DNA of 53,239 nt from an uncultured Eubacteriales bacterium (GCA_900314975.1 OMXI01000013.1:1-53239), one strand, 5' to 3'. Numbered from the stretch's first letter, positions 24,329 through 33,470 are shown. Numbers and translations: made by a program. Notes: generated by a model not told the origin, from the letters alone.

Positions 24329-25835
24329 TTACAGGATTTGTCCTTTCTAATTCAGGCTCTGATGAAATCAGCTGCACATCGGCAGTCGGAGCGCTTTGCT
24401 CGCTGCTGCCCTTCTTTTCCATGCACGGCAGCGTAATAAGCACCGTCGTACCCACGCCCTGCTCGCTGTTGATAGTCAGCGTGCCGCCATGGCGCTGGAT
24501 TATCTCGTCTGCGACCGCAAGACCGATACCCGAGCCTCGCCTTGTGTGGTTTGCTTTAAAGAACTTTGTCTTGACTTTTGGCAGGTCCTCCGCCGAGATG
24601 CCCATACCGGTATCTGAAATGGAAATGCATATCTCGCCGTGCTCCTCGTAAGCCTCGACCGACACGGTGTCGCCCTTGTCGGAATATTTTATCGCGTTGT
24701 CTACAATATTTATGAACACCTGACGCAGCCTGTTCTTGTCGCCGTAAACGAACGACAGCATTTCAGGCTCGTAGTAATCGAGCTTTATGCCCAGCGCACG
24801 CGCCCTTTCCTGATAGATAAGCACAGTTTCGCCAAGCTCAGCGAGGATGTCAATAGTGTCCATTATCAGCGTAAGTCTGTTATCCTGTATACGCGAGAAA
24901 TCCAGCAGTTCCTCCACCATCTGCGAAAGGCGCTCTGTCTCGCTGGTGATAACTCTCATACCTTTTTTGAACGTTTCCTTGTCCTCGTACATCGAGGTAA
25001 CGGTCTCCGTCCAGCCCTTTATCGCGGTAAGCGGCGTTCGCAGCTCGTGAGATACAGAGGAGATGAACTCGTTTTTCATCTGCTCTGTGTTTGAAAGCTC
25101 GTCAGCCATATAGTTGATAGAGTCGCAAAGCTCGCCCAGCTCGTCGTCGGACTCTTTCTTTATACGCTCGGAGAAATCGCCCTTTGCGAACTGCTTTGTC
25201 ATATCGCCTATGCTGCGTATCGGGTAAACGATAGAGCGCACAAAGTACATTCCCGAGAAAAAGATAAGCAGCATTATCGCAAGGCACACGACAAGCGTCG
25301 TTATGCTGATGATAAGTATCTGGTTGTCGATCTTTTTCATCGAGGCAAGCATACGCAGCGCGCTGTACTGGCTGTCCTTTGCGTTAATTACCGCCGTGAC
25401 CGCCACTACCTTTTCGCCCGTGGGCAGCTCGTATATCTGCGAGGCAAAGCCCTGCTTTGAGCTTTTTGCCTCCTCGTAGTCGCCCATCACGTCCTCTGAC
25501 GAGGGTGAAAAGCCCGATGAAGTGACCTCCACCTCTCCGTCGTTGTTGATAGCCATAAGCTCGATGCGTTCCTTTTCCTCATAGCCCTCAACGTACGTGC
25601 GTATACGCGAATTGAGACTCGCCTTGCCTGCATCGGAGTTTGTCTGTACAGCGGTGGACACGATATTCATTTTTGAGCTGAGGTACTCCTTTGCGGTGTT
25701 GTAGTAGTAATTGCGCACCACAAAGACCATAAGCACCTCAAGAAGCAGCAGTATCGCAACGATCACACCGAAGCTGTTGCGCAGCCAGTGCATAGTGATA
25801 CTGTGCTTTCCGTACTTGATCTCATGCTTTGCCAA
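24315..25835 (-). CDS. Membrane sensor histidine kinase
   Basis: 506 residues. Helix 1 (about 18-40) and helix 2 (about 175-200) flank an extracellular Cache-like sensor domain. A HAMP domain follows (YPIRSIGDMTKQFAKGDFSERI), then HisKA with the phospho-accepting His in FISSVSHELRTPL, and a complete ATPase domain (N box, DTGMGIS, GSGIGLAVADEII). The architecture matches WalK/PhoR-type kinases with an extracellular sensor. It lies 20 bases after its response regulator gene and shares a unit with a surface lipoprotein. The stimulus is unknown. Confidence 0.93.
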   Translation of the reverse strand: MAKHEIKYGKHSITMHWLRNSFGVIVAILLLLEVLMVFVVRNYYYNTAKEYLSSKMNIVSTAVQTNSDAGKASLNSRIRTYVEGYEEKERIELMAINNDGEVEVTSSGFSPSSEDVMGDYEEAKSSKQGFASQIYELPTGEKVVAVTAVINAKDSQYSALRMLASMKKIDNQILIISITTLVVCLAIMLLIFFSGMYFVRSIVYPIRSIGDMTKQFAKGDFSERIKKESDDELGELCDSINYMADELSNTEQMKNEFISSVSHELRTPLTAIKGWTETVTSMYEDKETFKKGMRVITSETERLSQMVEELLDFSRIQDNRLTLIMDTIDILAELGETVLIYQERARALGIKLDYYEPEMLSFVYGDKNRLRQVFINIVDNAIKYSDKGDTVSVEAYEEHGEICISISDTGMGISAEDLPKVKTKFFKANHTRRGSGIGLAVADEIIQRHGGTLTINSEQGVGTTVLITLPCMEKKGSSEQSAPTADVQLISSEPELERTNPVNEQE

Positions 25836-25855
25836 CTGTCACTGCTCTCCATTCA

Positions 25856-26563
25856 TCACGGGTTGCCGCCCGACCATTTGTAGCCGTATCCCCATATTGT
25901 AAGGATATACTTCGGATTTGACGGCTCGTCCTCTATTTTCATTCTTATTCTTCTGATATTAACGTCTACTATCTTGTCATCGCCGTAGTAGCTCTCGCCC
26001 CAGATATGTTTTAGTATGCTGGTTCTGTCAAGGGCGGTGTTCTGGTTTCTGAAGAAATACTCCATTATCTGATATTCAACTTGTGTGAGGTCTATCTGCT
26101 CACCGTTTTTGAAGACCGTTCTGCTCTTTAAGTTTAGCGTGAACGGACCCGAGGTCATCACCGAAGCCTCCTCGGGCTTTGAGCTTGACCTTGAAACACG
26201 CCTGCACACCGCATCAACTCTTGCGATAAGCTCGCTTATGGAGAACGGCTTTGTGATGTAGTCGTCAGCGCCGCTCATAAGACAGCTTATCTTGTCCATT
26301 TCCTGCGACTTTGCCGAAAGCATAATAATGCCGATGCTGTTGCTTTTCTCTCTTATTCTCTTGCACACCTGCATACCGTCTATGCCGGGCATCATAATGT
26401 CAAGCAGTGCAACGTCGAACTGACCGCCGCCTTCGTCGAATGCCTTGATAGCATCCTCACCGCAGTTTACGTCAACGACTTCGTAACCGCTTCTCTGAAG
26501 ATTGAGTACCACAAATTCTCTGATAGAATCCTCGTCCTCGCAAACAAGTACCTTTTTCAACAT
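25856..26563 (-). CDS. OmpR-family response regulator
   Basis: 235 residues from the ATG at 26563, which has GGAGGA six bases before it. The receiver domain has the phospho-accepting Asp in DVALLDIMMPGIDG and the Lys in DYITKPFS. The winged-helix DNA-binding domain ends KYILTIWGYGYKW. It is the partner of the kinase directly downstream. Confidence 0.95.
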   Translation of the reverse strand: MLKKVLVCEDEDSIREFVVLNLQRSGYEVVDVNCGEDAIKAFDEGGGQFDVALLDIMMPGIDGMQVCKRIREKSNSIGIIMLSAKSQEMDKISCLMSGADDYITKPFSISELIARVDAVCRRVSRSSSKPEEASVMTSGPFTLNLKSRTVFKNGEQIDLTQVEYQIMEYFFRNQNTALDRTSILKHIWGESYYGDDKIVDVNIRRIRMKIEDEPSNPKYILTIWGYGYKWSGGNP

Positions 26564-26581
26564 TTGTTCTCCTCCTGTCAT

Positions 26582-27910
26582 TTAGTCTATTATATAGAAA
26601 TTATTCTTTACCTCGTCAATAGTAAGCACAAGCTGGTCCTGCGTGTCCTTGGGGAACTTTACGAAAAACTGCAGCTGACCTCTTGAATCCACCAGCTCGT
26701 AGCCTTTTTTCTGCAATTCCTCTGCATTGTTCTTTGTCGCCGAGCAGAACCGCACAAGCTCTGTCGTTGACGTATTTATGTCGCCCGAATACTTGTAGCA
26801 CACCACATCGCCCGTATCGTTATCGCGCCTTACCGTCACCTTATCTGTCCAGCGCTTTGGGAACGCAAGGAAGAAGCCGTTGGATATCGAATAATATCCC
26901 GTATACTTTTCCTCAAGCGTGTAAAAGTCCTTATAGACGCTCCACGTTGTCATATACAGCATTTCGTCAGGCACTGCATTTTCATAGCCAAGCATCGGCT
27001 TTGCAGACGGTATCTCGACCACCGTATCGCCGTCAACGTCGGTGCAGTAGTACCCCACGGGTCTTGTACACCTCGGCAGGAGCCTTTCCTTGCTCTGCTG
27101 TATCGGGTTTTGAAGATTTGAATATCTGTAGTAAACTATCTCTGTCTGCATAAGACCCTCGGCAGTAGTGCTGTCTATGAACACCGCACTGCGCCCGCCG
27201 TCAAGCATACCCTTTGCAGCCTTGACGTATGCCGAGACATTGTCGCACATCTCGATAGTATGCTCGCGCTTTAACTCGCCGTTTTCCATCGAAAGTATCG
27301 ACGCTCTTGCAGTTATCTTCTCCGTCTCGGGATTGACGGTTTTCTGCACCGTAACAAGCTCCTTGCTGCCGTCGGAATTTATATCCATCATTTCAAGCAC
27401 CGAATAGGTATCCGTGCCTATCTTCTGGAAGCTGCCCGAATCATAGCTGTATATCTCTAGCGTCTTGTCGTCTGTAGCGGGGTTCTGGTAGCCTACAACT
27501 ATCTGCTTGCCGCTTTTTTTCCCAAGCGGCGATATCATTACCTTGTCGATATCCGTTCCCGCGCCGTGCAGCTCCTTGACCGACTGCCACTGTCCGTCCT
27601 CGTCGGTATCGAGCACGTTTATCCTCATACCGTTGTCCTTGATGTCCTTATATTCATAAAAAACGATAGCCTCGTTGTCGGGCTCGTCGTCAATATTTGC
27701 AATAACATATGCGCTTCGGTAATCGCCGTTTCTTGGGTATTTCAAAGTGATATTGCTTCCCACGCTCTCGATAAGCGCCTGATGTATCTCCTCCTGCTCC
27801 TTGGTGAGCTTTGGCGCGTCAACAAGACCTTCGACCGAAAAATTCAGCGCCGAACAGCCCGTCAGCATAACGCACGCCGTACACAAAGCCGCAAGTCTGA
27901 GCCTTCTCAA
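26582..27910 (-). CDS. Surface lipoprotein with FG-GAP-like repeats, in two-component operon
   Basis: 442 residues from a TTG at 27910, chosen because GGAAGGGAAG lies upstream and it begins a clean lipoprotein signal (LRRLRLAALC... lipobox LTGC). The frame runs to 28009 through the promoter. The body holds repeated beta motifs with D-x-D-x-D-G or N-x-D-G (NVLDTDEDGQWQSV, MMDINSDGSKELVTV, YCTDVDGDTVVEI), as in FG-GAP/VCBS beta-propellers. It is first in a unit with the response regulator and kinase, so it may be a ligand-binding accessory of that sensor. This role is inference from position. Confidence 0.8.
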   Translation of the reverse strand: MRRLRLAALCTACVMLTGCSALNFSVEGLVDAPKLTKEQEEIHQALIESVGSNITLKYPRNGDYRSAYVIANIDDEPDNEAIVFYEYKDIKDNGMRINVLDTDEDGQWQSVKELHGAGTDIDKVMISPLGKKSGKQIVVGYQNPATDDKTLEIYSYDSGSFQKIGTDTYSVLEMMDINSDGSKELVTVQKTVNPETEKITARASILSMENGELKREHTIEMCDNVSAYVKAAKGMLDGGRSAVFIDSTTAEGLMQTEIVYYRYSNLQNPIQQSKERLLPRCTRPVGYYCTDVDGDTVVEIPSAKPMLGYENAVPDEMLYMTTWSVYKDFYTLEEKYTGYYSISNGFFLAFPKRWTDKVTVRRDNDTGDVVCYKYSGDINTSTTELVRFCSATKNNAEELQKKGYELVDSRGQLQFFVKFPKDTQDQLVLTIDEVKNNFYIID

Positions 27911-27941
27911 GCTATCACTTCCCTTCCGCAAAACACAAAAT

Positions 27942-27996
27942 AAGGTCGGGCACGCATACCCGACCTTATTATACCACATTCGGCTCATATTTTCAA
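27942..27996 (-). promoter_or_regulatory. Promoter with immediate 5' hairpin for lipoprotein two-component operon
   Basis: Reading leftward: TTGAAA (27991-27996), 17-base spacer, TATAAT (27968-27973). The expected first transcribed bases form a perfect 9-bp hairpin, AAGGTCGGG/CCCGACCTT (27942-27950 and 27959-27967), followed by ATTTTGTGTTTTG. Confidence 0.75.
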
Positions 27997-28010
27997 GTGC
28001 TTTTATCAAA

Positions 28011-29354
28011 TTATCTCTGCTCCAGAGGAATGTATATCTTTTCCCTCATGACCGACTTGTAGGCAGGTCTGATGATCCTCTTGCCCGTTACCAGCTCTTC
28101 AAATCTGTGAGCACACCAGCCCGCCATTCTCGATACGGCGAACATCGGTGTGAACAGGTCATCGGGTATGCCAAGCATCTTATACACAAGTCCCGAATAC
28201 ATATCCACATTCGCACACATCGTCTTGTCGCTGCCCTTGACATCTCTGATAAGCGCAGGTGTGAGCTTTTCGATAGTTTCAAGCAGCTTGAACTCCTTTT
28301 CAAACTCCGTACCCTGTGCAAGCTTCTTTGCATTCGCCTTGAGTATAACTGCCCTTGGGTCTGAAAGCGTGTAGACAGCGTGTCCCATACCGTAGATAAG
28401 TCCCGTTTTATCGAACACTTCCTTGCGGATTATCTTTTTGAGGATATCAGCTACCTTATCCTCGTCCTCCCAGTCATCAACGCTGTCCTCAATGAACTTG
28501 TGCATTGCCGAGACCTTGATGTTCGCGCCGCCGTGGCGTGTACCCTTGAGTGCGCCGACAGCCGCAGCATATGCAGAATAAGGGTCTGTACCCGAACTTG
28601 TCAGCACGCGGCAGGCAAATGTGGAGTTGTTTCCTCCGCCGTGCTCTGCGTGCAGCATCATCATAAGGTCAAGCAGCTTTGCCTCTTCATCGGTGAATTT
28701 CCTGTCGGGGCGCAGCGCGGAAAGTATCATCTCCGCAGTGGACTGCCCGGGGATAAGCGGGTGCATAAACATACTCTCGCCGTCAAACGTGCGCCTCTTT
28801 ACCTGATATGCCGATACCATGATGTTTGGCAGCTTTGAGATTATCGAGATAGCCGTTGCCATTTCAAACTCGGGCGAGCGCTCCTCGGGGTTCGCATCAT
28901 ACGAATAAAGCGCAAGGATAGACCTCTCCATCTTGTTCATAATGTTCTTTGACGGTGCCTTTGAGATCATATCCTCAAAGAAGTCACCGGGCAGCGGTCT
29001 GTTGTCGGCTATCATCTTCTTGAAAGCGGCAAGCTCGTCCTTGTTTGGCAGATCGCCCATAAGCAGCAGATAAACTATCTCCTCGTAGGCAAATCTGTTT
29101 TCCTTGCGTGCGTTTGAGATAAGGTCGTTAATATTGTAGCCGCGGTAGATAAGCTGACCGTCTATTGGCGCTTTTTCGCCCTCGTTGATAACGTAGCCGT
29201 GAACGTTGCAAATGTTGGTAAGACCTGCCGTAACGCCCGTACCGTCGGCGTTTCTCAAGCCTCTTTTAACAACATACTTATCGTACAGCTTGGGGTCAAT
29301 GGTGTTGTTGTCTGTAAACTGTTTATAGAATATGCTCCTTGCTGTCTCTTTCAT
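28011..29354 (-). CDS. gltA: Citrate synthase
   Basis: 447 residues from the ATG at 29354, which has GGAG eight bases before it; a GTG three codons upstream is less well placed. Family motifs are MLHAEHGGGNNSTFACRVL and GMGHAVYTLSDPRA with the catalytic His residues, and an Asp in the C-terminal part. It condenses oxaloacetate and acetyl-CoA. In such fermenters it usually feeds glutamate synthesis through a partial TCA pathway. No aconitase or isocitrate dehydrogenase gene is beside it. Confidence 0.95.
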   Translation of the reverse strand: MKETARSIFYKQFTDNNTIDPKLYDKYVVKRGLRNADGTGVTAGLTNICNVHGYVINEGEKAPIDGQLIYRGYNINDLISNARKENRFAYEEIVYLLLMGDLPNKDELAAFKKMIADNRPLPGDFFEDMISKAPSKNIMNKMERSILALYSYDANPEERSPEFEMATAISIISKLPNIMVSAYQVKRRTFDGESMFMHPLIPGQSTAEMILSALRPDRKFTDEEAKLLDLMMMLHAEHGGGNNSTFACRVLTSSGTDPYSAYAAAVGALKGTRHGGANIKVSAMHKFIEDSVDDWEDEDKVADILKKIIRKEVFDKTGLIYGMGHAVYTLSDPRAVILKANAKKLAQGTEFEKEFKLLETIEKLTPALIRDVKGSDKTMCANVDMYSGLVYKMLGIPDDLFTPMFAVSRMAGWCAHRFEELVTGKRIIRPAYKSVMREKIYIPLEQR

Positions 29355-29392
29355 CTTCCTCACTCCATATACAAAACATAATGTGCCTTTAT

Positions 29393-29421
29393 ATTTTACT
29401 ATATTTCGCGAGTTTTGTCAA
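29393..29421 (-). promoter_or_regulatory. gltA promoter
   Basis: TTGACA (29416-29421), 17-base spacer, TAAAAT (29393-29398) reading leftward. Confidence 0.78.
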
Positions 29422-29465
29422 GCGCGCACGCATTATAAAAGAGACACAGCCTCAAATCGCCGCAC

Positions 29466-29984
29466 TCACACAAACGCAACACCTGCGCTTTCCAGAGCAT
29501 TTTTTCTTTTGCGCTGCTTTTTCCCGTCATATCGGCAGCCCGTAGCGCTTTGCACCAAAAACACCTTTTTGCACACCTTTGCCGCACCCAGCGCCGTCGC
29601 GCCCACACATCCGCAAAGGTCAACACCGCAGACGTATATTTCGCTGTAATCCTGCTTTTGCATAAACTCTCTGAATTTTTTGGCGGTAAAGCTGTCGGGC
29701 AGGTTTTTCTCAAAATAGTGATCGCTCACCACATCAAGTCCGCTGTAAAACTCTGCGCCCTGTGTGCCTTTTATCGAAAACCCGATAAACAGGCGGTTTG
29801 TGGGCAGATCAGGAAACACCTGCGCGATGTAGATAACATCTCCGCCCTGCTGCGCGAAGCCGTGAATAGTTTTATTCACTTCGTCAACAAGCGTTTTTGT
29901 GTCATACGAAAACTTTGCCTTTCTCTTATCCCACAGATAGTCATTCTGCATATCTATCACGATAAGCGCTTTCTTGTCAGCCAT
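29466..29984 (-). CDS. Isochorismatase-family cysteine hydrolase
   Basis: 172 residues from the ATG at 29984 (GGGAGGT upstream). It has ALIVIDMQNDYL with the catalytic Asp, and VCGVDLCGCVGATALGA with the nucleophile Cys near residue 125. The family includes nicotinamidases and N-carbamoyl hydrolases, and the substrate is not resolved. It ends in a basic tail KKQRKRKNALES. It overlaps the membrane-protein gene by 28 bases and is last in the TetR operon. Confidence 0.85.
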   Translation of the reverse strand: MADKKALIVIDMQNDYLWDKRKAKFSYDTKTLVDEVNKTIHGFAQQGGDVIYIAQVFPDLPTNRLFIGFSIKGTQGAEFYSGLDVVSDHYFEKNLPDSFTAKKFREFMQKQDYSEIYVCGVDLCGCVGATALGAAKVCKKVFLVQSATGCRYDGKKQRKRKNALESAGVAFV

Positions 29985-30478
29985 AACGCACCTCCCACAA
30001 CTATCGCCAGCGACGAATAAACCAGTACGAACTTTATAACATTGAACACCGTGAACGCCCACATAAGCACGCCGCTGCGGCTGCCCGCAAGCAGAAAGAA
30101 CATCATTGTGTTTTCAAGCAGGTCTGCCGTCACAGCGGCAACAGGCAGCATAGGCAGTATCTCGCCCACCCTGCCGCGCAGACCGCATCTTTCGACTACC
30201 GACTTTATCGCACAGCGGTAAAATGTGCCGTATGCAAGCGCATACACCATATCCACCGCGTAGAAACCCCATTGATAGAATGCCGCAGCCGTCCTGCCGT
30301 AGCGCGAAAGTGCAGCACTGATCTTGCTCGGCGTTATCCCGAACGTGAGGTCGATTATCCCCTGCCCGCCCGAAAGCTGCGCGACCTGCGCCGCCGTGAC
30401 ACGCATAAGTGCCATAAGCCCCAGGAAAATCGCAAGCAGTATCCCCAGCCCGAGCAGCCCGTGTGTTTTTCTTTGCAT
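29957..30478 (-). CDS. Small polytopic membrane protein of TetR operon
   Basis: 173 residues with about four hydrophobic helices (9-28, 65-90, 110-130, 140-165) and no recognised domain. The loop ITPSKISAALSRYGRTAAAFYQWGFYAVD is fairly conserved in look. The ATG at 30478 is preceded by GAGGGG; a GTG three codons earlier overlaps the tetR stop region. It lies between tetR and the hydrolase with overlaps or very short gaps, so it is probably part of whatever the TetR protein controls. Confidence 0.7.
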   Translation of the reverse strand: MQRKTHGLLGLGILLAIFLGLMALMRVTAAQVAQLSGGQGIIDLTFGITPSKISAALSRYGRTAAAFYQWGFYAVDMVYALAYGTFYRCAIKSVVERCGLRGRVGEILPMLPVAAVTADLLENTMMFFLLAGSRSGVLMWAFTVFNVIKFVLVYSSLAIVVGGALWLTRKRLS

Positions 30479-30490
30479 ACCCCTCACCCC

Positions 30491-31072
30491 TTAATCAAGA
30501 AACCTTCCGACACTTTCACGAACATATCTTTCAAGCACCGCGTCATCGCACAGGTCAAGCCCGCAGTCGGCTTTAAGCTGCTCGTGGCACAGCACCGCGA
30601 CCTCGTGCAGACTTGAAAGCTCAAACGCTGTCATACGGCACTGCTGCTCGCTTTTGCGCCCGCCGAAATGCTCGGTTATGCACGGCAGGCTCTCCATACC
30701 CATTTCACCGCCGCGGTTGAGCAGTATGTACTTTGTCACCGCGCGCGAATAGCTGAAATTTGCTATCATCAGCTTCATCATATTGTAGTGCAGCATTATC
30801 ACGCGCTCTTTTGGCGCAATATCAGCACTCAAAAGCCGCGAAAGCTCGGGGTTTGCCCTTTGCGCATCTGCGAGCAGCTGCTTGAATACCTCGTACAGCA
30901 GCGCCTCGCGCGAGCCAAAGCAGTAGTTTATCATCGCAACATTGACATCTGCCCTCGCCGCAACAGCGCGGCTTGTTACCTCGTCTGCATCGCCGCAGCT
31001 CGTCATAAGCTCCTTTGCAGCCGCAAGCAGAGCCTTTTTCGTGGCATCAAGATCCCGTTGTTTCGCAGACAT
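30491..31072 (-). CDS. TetR-family transcriptional regulator
   Basis: 193 residues. The N-terminal helix-turn-helix is VTSRAVAARADVNVAMINYCFGSREALLYEVF, and the ligand domain is divergent as usual. It is first in a leftward unit with a membrane protein and a cysteine hydrolase. A palindrome TTAAACGTGTTTAA (31091-31104) sits between its -10 and its ATG, so self-repression is likely. A near-identical palindrome lies at the aldo/keto reductase gene. Confidence 0.92.
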   Translation of the reverse strand: MSAKQRDLDATKKALLAAAKELMTSCGDADEVTSRAVAARADVNVAMINYCFGSREALLYEVFKQLLADAQRANPELSRLLSADIAPKERVIMLHYNMMKLMIANFSYSRAVTKYILLNRGGEMGMESLPCITEHFGGRKSEQQCRMTAFELSSLHEVAVLCHEQLKADCGLDLCDDAVLERYVRESVGRFLD

Positions 31073-31090
31073 CTTATCATCTCCTGTTTA

Positions 31091-31144
31091 TTAAACGTGT
31101 TTAATTACTAACTGCATTATACACCACATACACAGTTTTGTCAA
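31091..31144 (-). promoter_or_regulatory. tetR promoter and TTAAAC-GTTTAA operator
   Basis: TTGACA (31139-31144), 17-base spacer, TATAAT (31116-31121) reading leftward. The operator-like palindrome TTAAACGTGTTTAA at 31091-31104 covers the early transcript. Confidence 0.8.
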
Positions 31145-31233
31145 GAGTTTTTTTCGCTTATCGGAATATTTTCCCCTGCGCGTGAATATACATAGTAACA
31201 GTACCCGCAAGGACAAGCCAAAGGAGGATAAAA

Positions 31234-32241
31234 ATGAAAGAATACATACAAGCCGCGGTCGCATTCGCGGTGCTGCTGATGATAATACCCTGCGTGGTGT
31301 TTTTAAGTCCGCAAAATCCGCAGGCGCAAGGCTCACCCGAAAGCTATGCCGTGCAAAGCGAGCAGTCAGCCGACACGCAAAGCGTCAAGATATACTTCAC
31401 CGCCGAAAAGCAGCTGCGCGAGTACACAATGCAGGAATATATGACAGGCGCGGTACTTGCACAGATGCCTGCCGACTTTGAGCCCGCGGCTTTGCAGGCA
31501 CAGGCTGTACTTGCGCGCACCTATGCGCTTTACCGCACAGCCGCCGAAAGCACCCACCCGACCGCCGCGCTTAACGGCGCTGTGATGAGCGATGACACAA
31601 AGCTGTACCACGGCTTTTTTACACCGCAGCAGGCAAAGGCACTTTACAAGGACGGCTACGACAAGGCGCGCGAAAAGGTCGAGCAAGCCGTTAAGGCAGT
31701 CAGCGGCAAATATCTCGCCTACGAGGGCAAGCCGATAGTTGTCGCATTCCACGCGGTCTGCGACGGACATACACGCAGCGCAAAGGACGTATGGGGACAG
31801 GACATTCCCTACCTTTTGAGTGTCGAAAGCAAGCAGGACGAAACGCTCAAACAAGCCGCCTCAAAGACCGAGCTTACGAGCGCGCAGCTCAAAGAAAAGC
31901 TGGGCAAGGTCTACGACGATATAAAGTTTTCTGCTAGCGCGGACGAATGGCTGAAAATCACGCAGACAGGCGAATTCGGGCTTGTCAAAGAGGTGTCCGT
32001 GTGCGGCAGGCAGATACCCGCGGGCGAGTTTTGCGAAATTCTCGACCTCGCCTCACAAAGCTTTGCATTTGAGCTTTCGGGCGACAAATTCATCTTCACC
32101 TGCAAGGGACTTGGGCATATGGTCGGACTCAGCCAGCTCGGCGCAAACGAAATGGCAAAGCAGGGCAGCACCTGCGAGCAGATACTCACCCACTATTTTA
32201 CGGGTTGTAAACTTTGTGATAATTCACAGCAAACTCCTTGA
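31234..32241 (+). CDS. SpoIID/LytB-domain protein, substituted catalytic Glu
   Basis: 335 residues: N-terminal membrane helix (7-25), then a SpoIID domain. SpoIID is a lytic transglycosylase of the engulfing mother-cell membrane. The signature normally reads MPxxFxxEALKAQAVAARTY; here it is MPADFEPAALQAQAVLARTY, so Ala-85 (codon GCG, 31486-31488) replaces the conserved Glu while Glu-83 remains. The downstream HAVCDGHTRSAKDVWG and closing GLGHMVGLSQLGANEMA segments are typical. AAAGGAGG precedes the ATG. Its upstream sequence has GAATATT (31164-31170) and ATACA (31188-31192), loosely like a sigma-E promoter. It may be the real SpoIID or a paralogue with binding only. Confidence 0.85.
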   Translation: MKEYIQAAVAFAVLLMIIPCVVFLSPQNPQAQGSPESYAVQSEQSADTQSVKIYFTAEKQLREYTMQEYMTGAVLAQMPADFEPAALQAQAVLARTYALYRTAAESTHPTAALNGAVMSDDTKLYHGFFTPQQAKALYKDGYDKAREKVEQAVKAVSGKYLAYEGKPIVVAFHAVCDGHTRSAKDVWGQDIPYLLSVESKQDETLKQAASKTELTSAQLKEKLGKVYDDIKFSASADEWLKITQTGEFGLVKEVSVCGRQIPAGEFCEILDLASQSFAFELSGDKFIFTCKGLGHMVGLSQLGANEMAKQGSTCEQILTHYFTGCKLCDNSQQTP

Positions 32242-32266
32242 AAGTAGCGGCAGAATGTGTTATACT
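32238..32266 (+). promoter_or_regulatory. galE promoter
   Basis: TTGAAA (32238-32243), 17-base spacer, TATACT (32261-32266). It begins inside the last codons of the spoIID-like gene. Confidence 0.75.
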
Positions 32267-32302
32267 TTTAATCGAAATATAACCGAAAGGACGGAGTGTT
32301 TT

Positions 32303-33313
32303 ATGCCAAATATCCTTGTTACAGGCGGTGCGGGCTTTATCGGCAGCCACACCTGCGTTGCCCTGCTGAATGCAGGCTATGATATAGTTATCGCCGACAA
32401 CTTCTCAAACTCCAAGCCCGAGGCGCTCAACCGAATCAAAACCATCACGGGCAAGGACTTCAAGTTCTACGAGGTCGACCTGCTCGAGCGTGAAAAGCTT
32501 GAAAAGGTCTTTGAGGAGAACAAGATCGATGCTGTCATTCACTTTGCAGGCTACAAGGCGGTCGGCGAGTCGGTCGCAAAGCCGCTGAAATACTACCACA
32601 ACAACATCACAGGCAGTATCATCCTGCTCGAAACAATGGCAAAATACGGCTGCAAAAAGATAGTTTTCTCCTCCTCCGCGACCGTCTACGGACCGATAAA
32701 TCCGATCCCCTACGTTGAGGATATGCCCACCAGCGCGACCAATCCCTACGGCTACACCAAGCTGATGATAGAGCAGATACTCAAAGACGTTTACGTTTCG
32801 GACAACGAGTGGTCTGTCTCGCTGCTGCGCTATTTCAACCCTATCGGCGCGCACCCGTCGGGACTTATCGGCGAGGACCCCAACGGTATCCCGAACAATC
32901 TTCTGCCTTACATCTGTCAGGTAGCAGTCGGCAAGCTTGAAAGACTGGGCGTTTTCGGTGACGACTACGACACCCCCGACGGCACGGGCGTAAGAGATTA
33001 TATCCACGTGTGCGACCTCGCGGACGGACACCTTTGCGCAGTTAAATATGTGCTGGAGCATAAGGGCGTCGAGGCAGTCAATCTCGGAACGGGCAAAGGC
33101 TCGAGCGTGTTTGACGTGCTGCACAGCTTTGAAAAGGCGTGCGGAAAGCAGCTGCCGTACAAGGTGCTGCCGCGCAGACCGGGCGACCTGCCCGCCAACT
33201 ATGCAAAGACCGACAAGGCAAAGCAGCTTTTCGGCTGGGAAGCAAAGTACGACCTCGACCGGATGACCGCAGACAGCTGGAACTTTATCAGCAAGAACCC
33301 CAATGGCTTATAA
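32303..33313 (+). CDS. galE: UDP-glucose 4-epimerase
   Basis: 336 residues from the ATG at 32303 (GGACGGAG upstream); the open frame reaches far back into the previous gene only by chance. NAD is bound at ILVTGGAGFIGSH. The catalytic Ser/Tyr/Lys set is in FSSSATVYG and NPYGYTKLMIE. The C-terminal substrate region RRPGDLPANYAKTDKAK is typical. It interconverts UDP-glucose and UDP-galactose for exopolysaccharide or galactose use. It has its own promoter and terminator. Confidence 0.97.
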   Translation: MPNILVTGGAGFIGSHTCVALLNAGYDIVIADNFSNSKPEALNRIKTITGKDFKFYEVDLLEREKLEKVFEENKIDAVIHFAGYKAVGESVAKPLKYYHNNITGSIILLETMAKYGCKKIVFSSSATVYGPINPIPYVEDMPTSATNPYGYTKLMIEQILKDVYVSDNEWSVSLLRYFNPIGAHPSGLIGEDPNGIPNNLLPYICQVAVGKLERLGVFGDDYDTPDGTGVRDYIHVCDLADGHLCAVKYVLEHKGVEAVNLGTGKGSSVFDVLHSFEKACGKQLPYKVLPRRPGDLPANYAKTDKAKQLFGWEAKYDLDRMTADSWNFISKNPNGL

Positions 33314-33317
33314 ACCG

Positions 33318-33439
33318 AACAGTACAAAAAAGAGGACAGCTTTTAGAGGTAAGAGATAAGATGTAAGAGGTTGGGTCAGCCAAGTGAATATGTGTACAAA
33401 AAAGAGGACAGCTTTTAAACTGTCCTCTTTTTGTACGCC
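33318..33439 (+). repeat. Duplicated terminator-type repeat after galE
   Basis: The word GTACAAAAAAGAGGACAG followed by CTTTTA occurs at about 33322-33345 and again at 33394-33417. The second copy completes a palindrome with CTGTCCTCTTTTTGTAC and forms a terminator. Between the copies lies AGAGGTAAGAGATAAGATG-type purine-rich sequence. The first copy is a half-palindrome, as if the unit had been duplicated and truncated. Confidence 0.65.
33399..33435 (+). terminator. galE terminator
   Basis: AAAGAGGACAG pairs with CTGTCCTCTTT around CTTTTAAA, followed by TTGTAC. Confidence 0.8.
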
Positions 33440-33470
33440 TAAATCCATCGCCGCAGACGATACCGCAATT

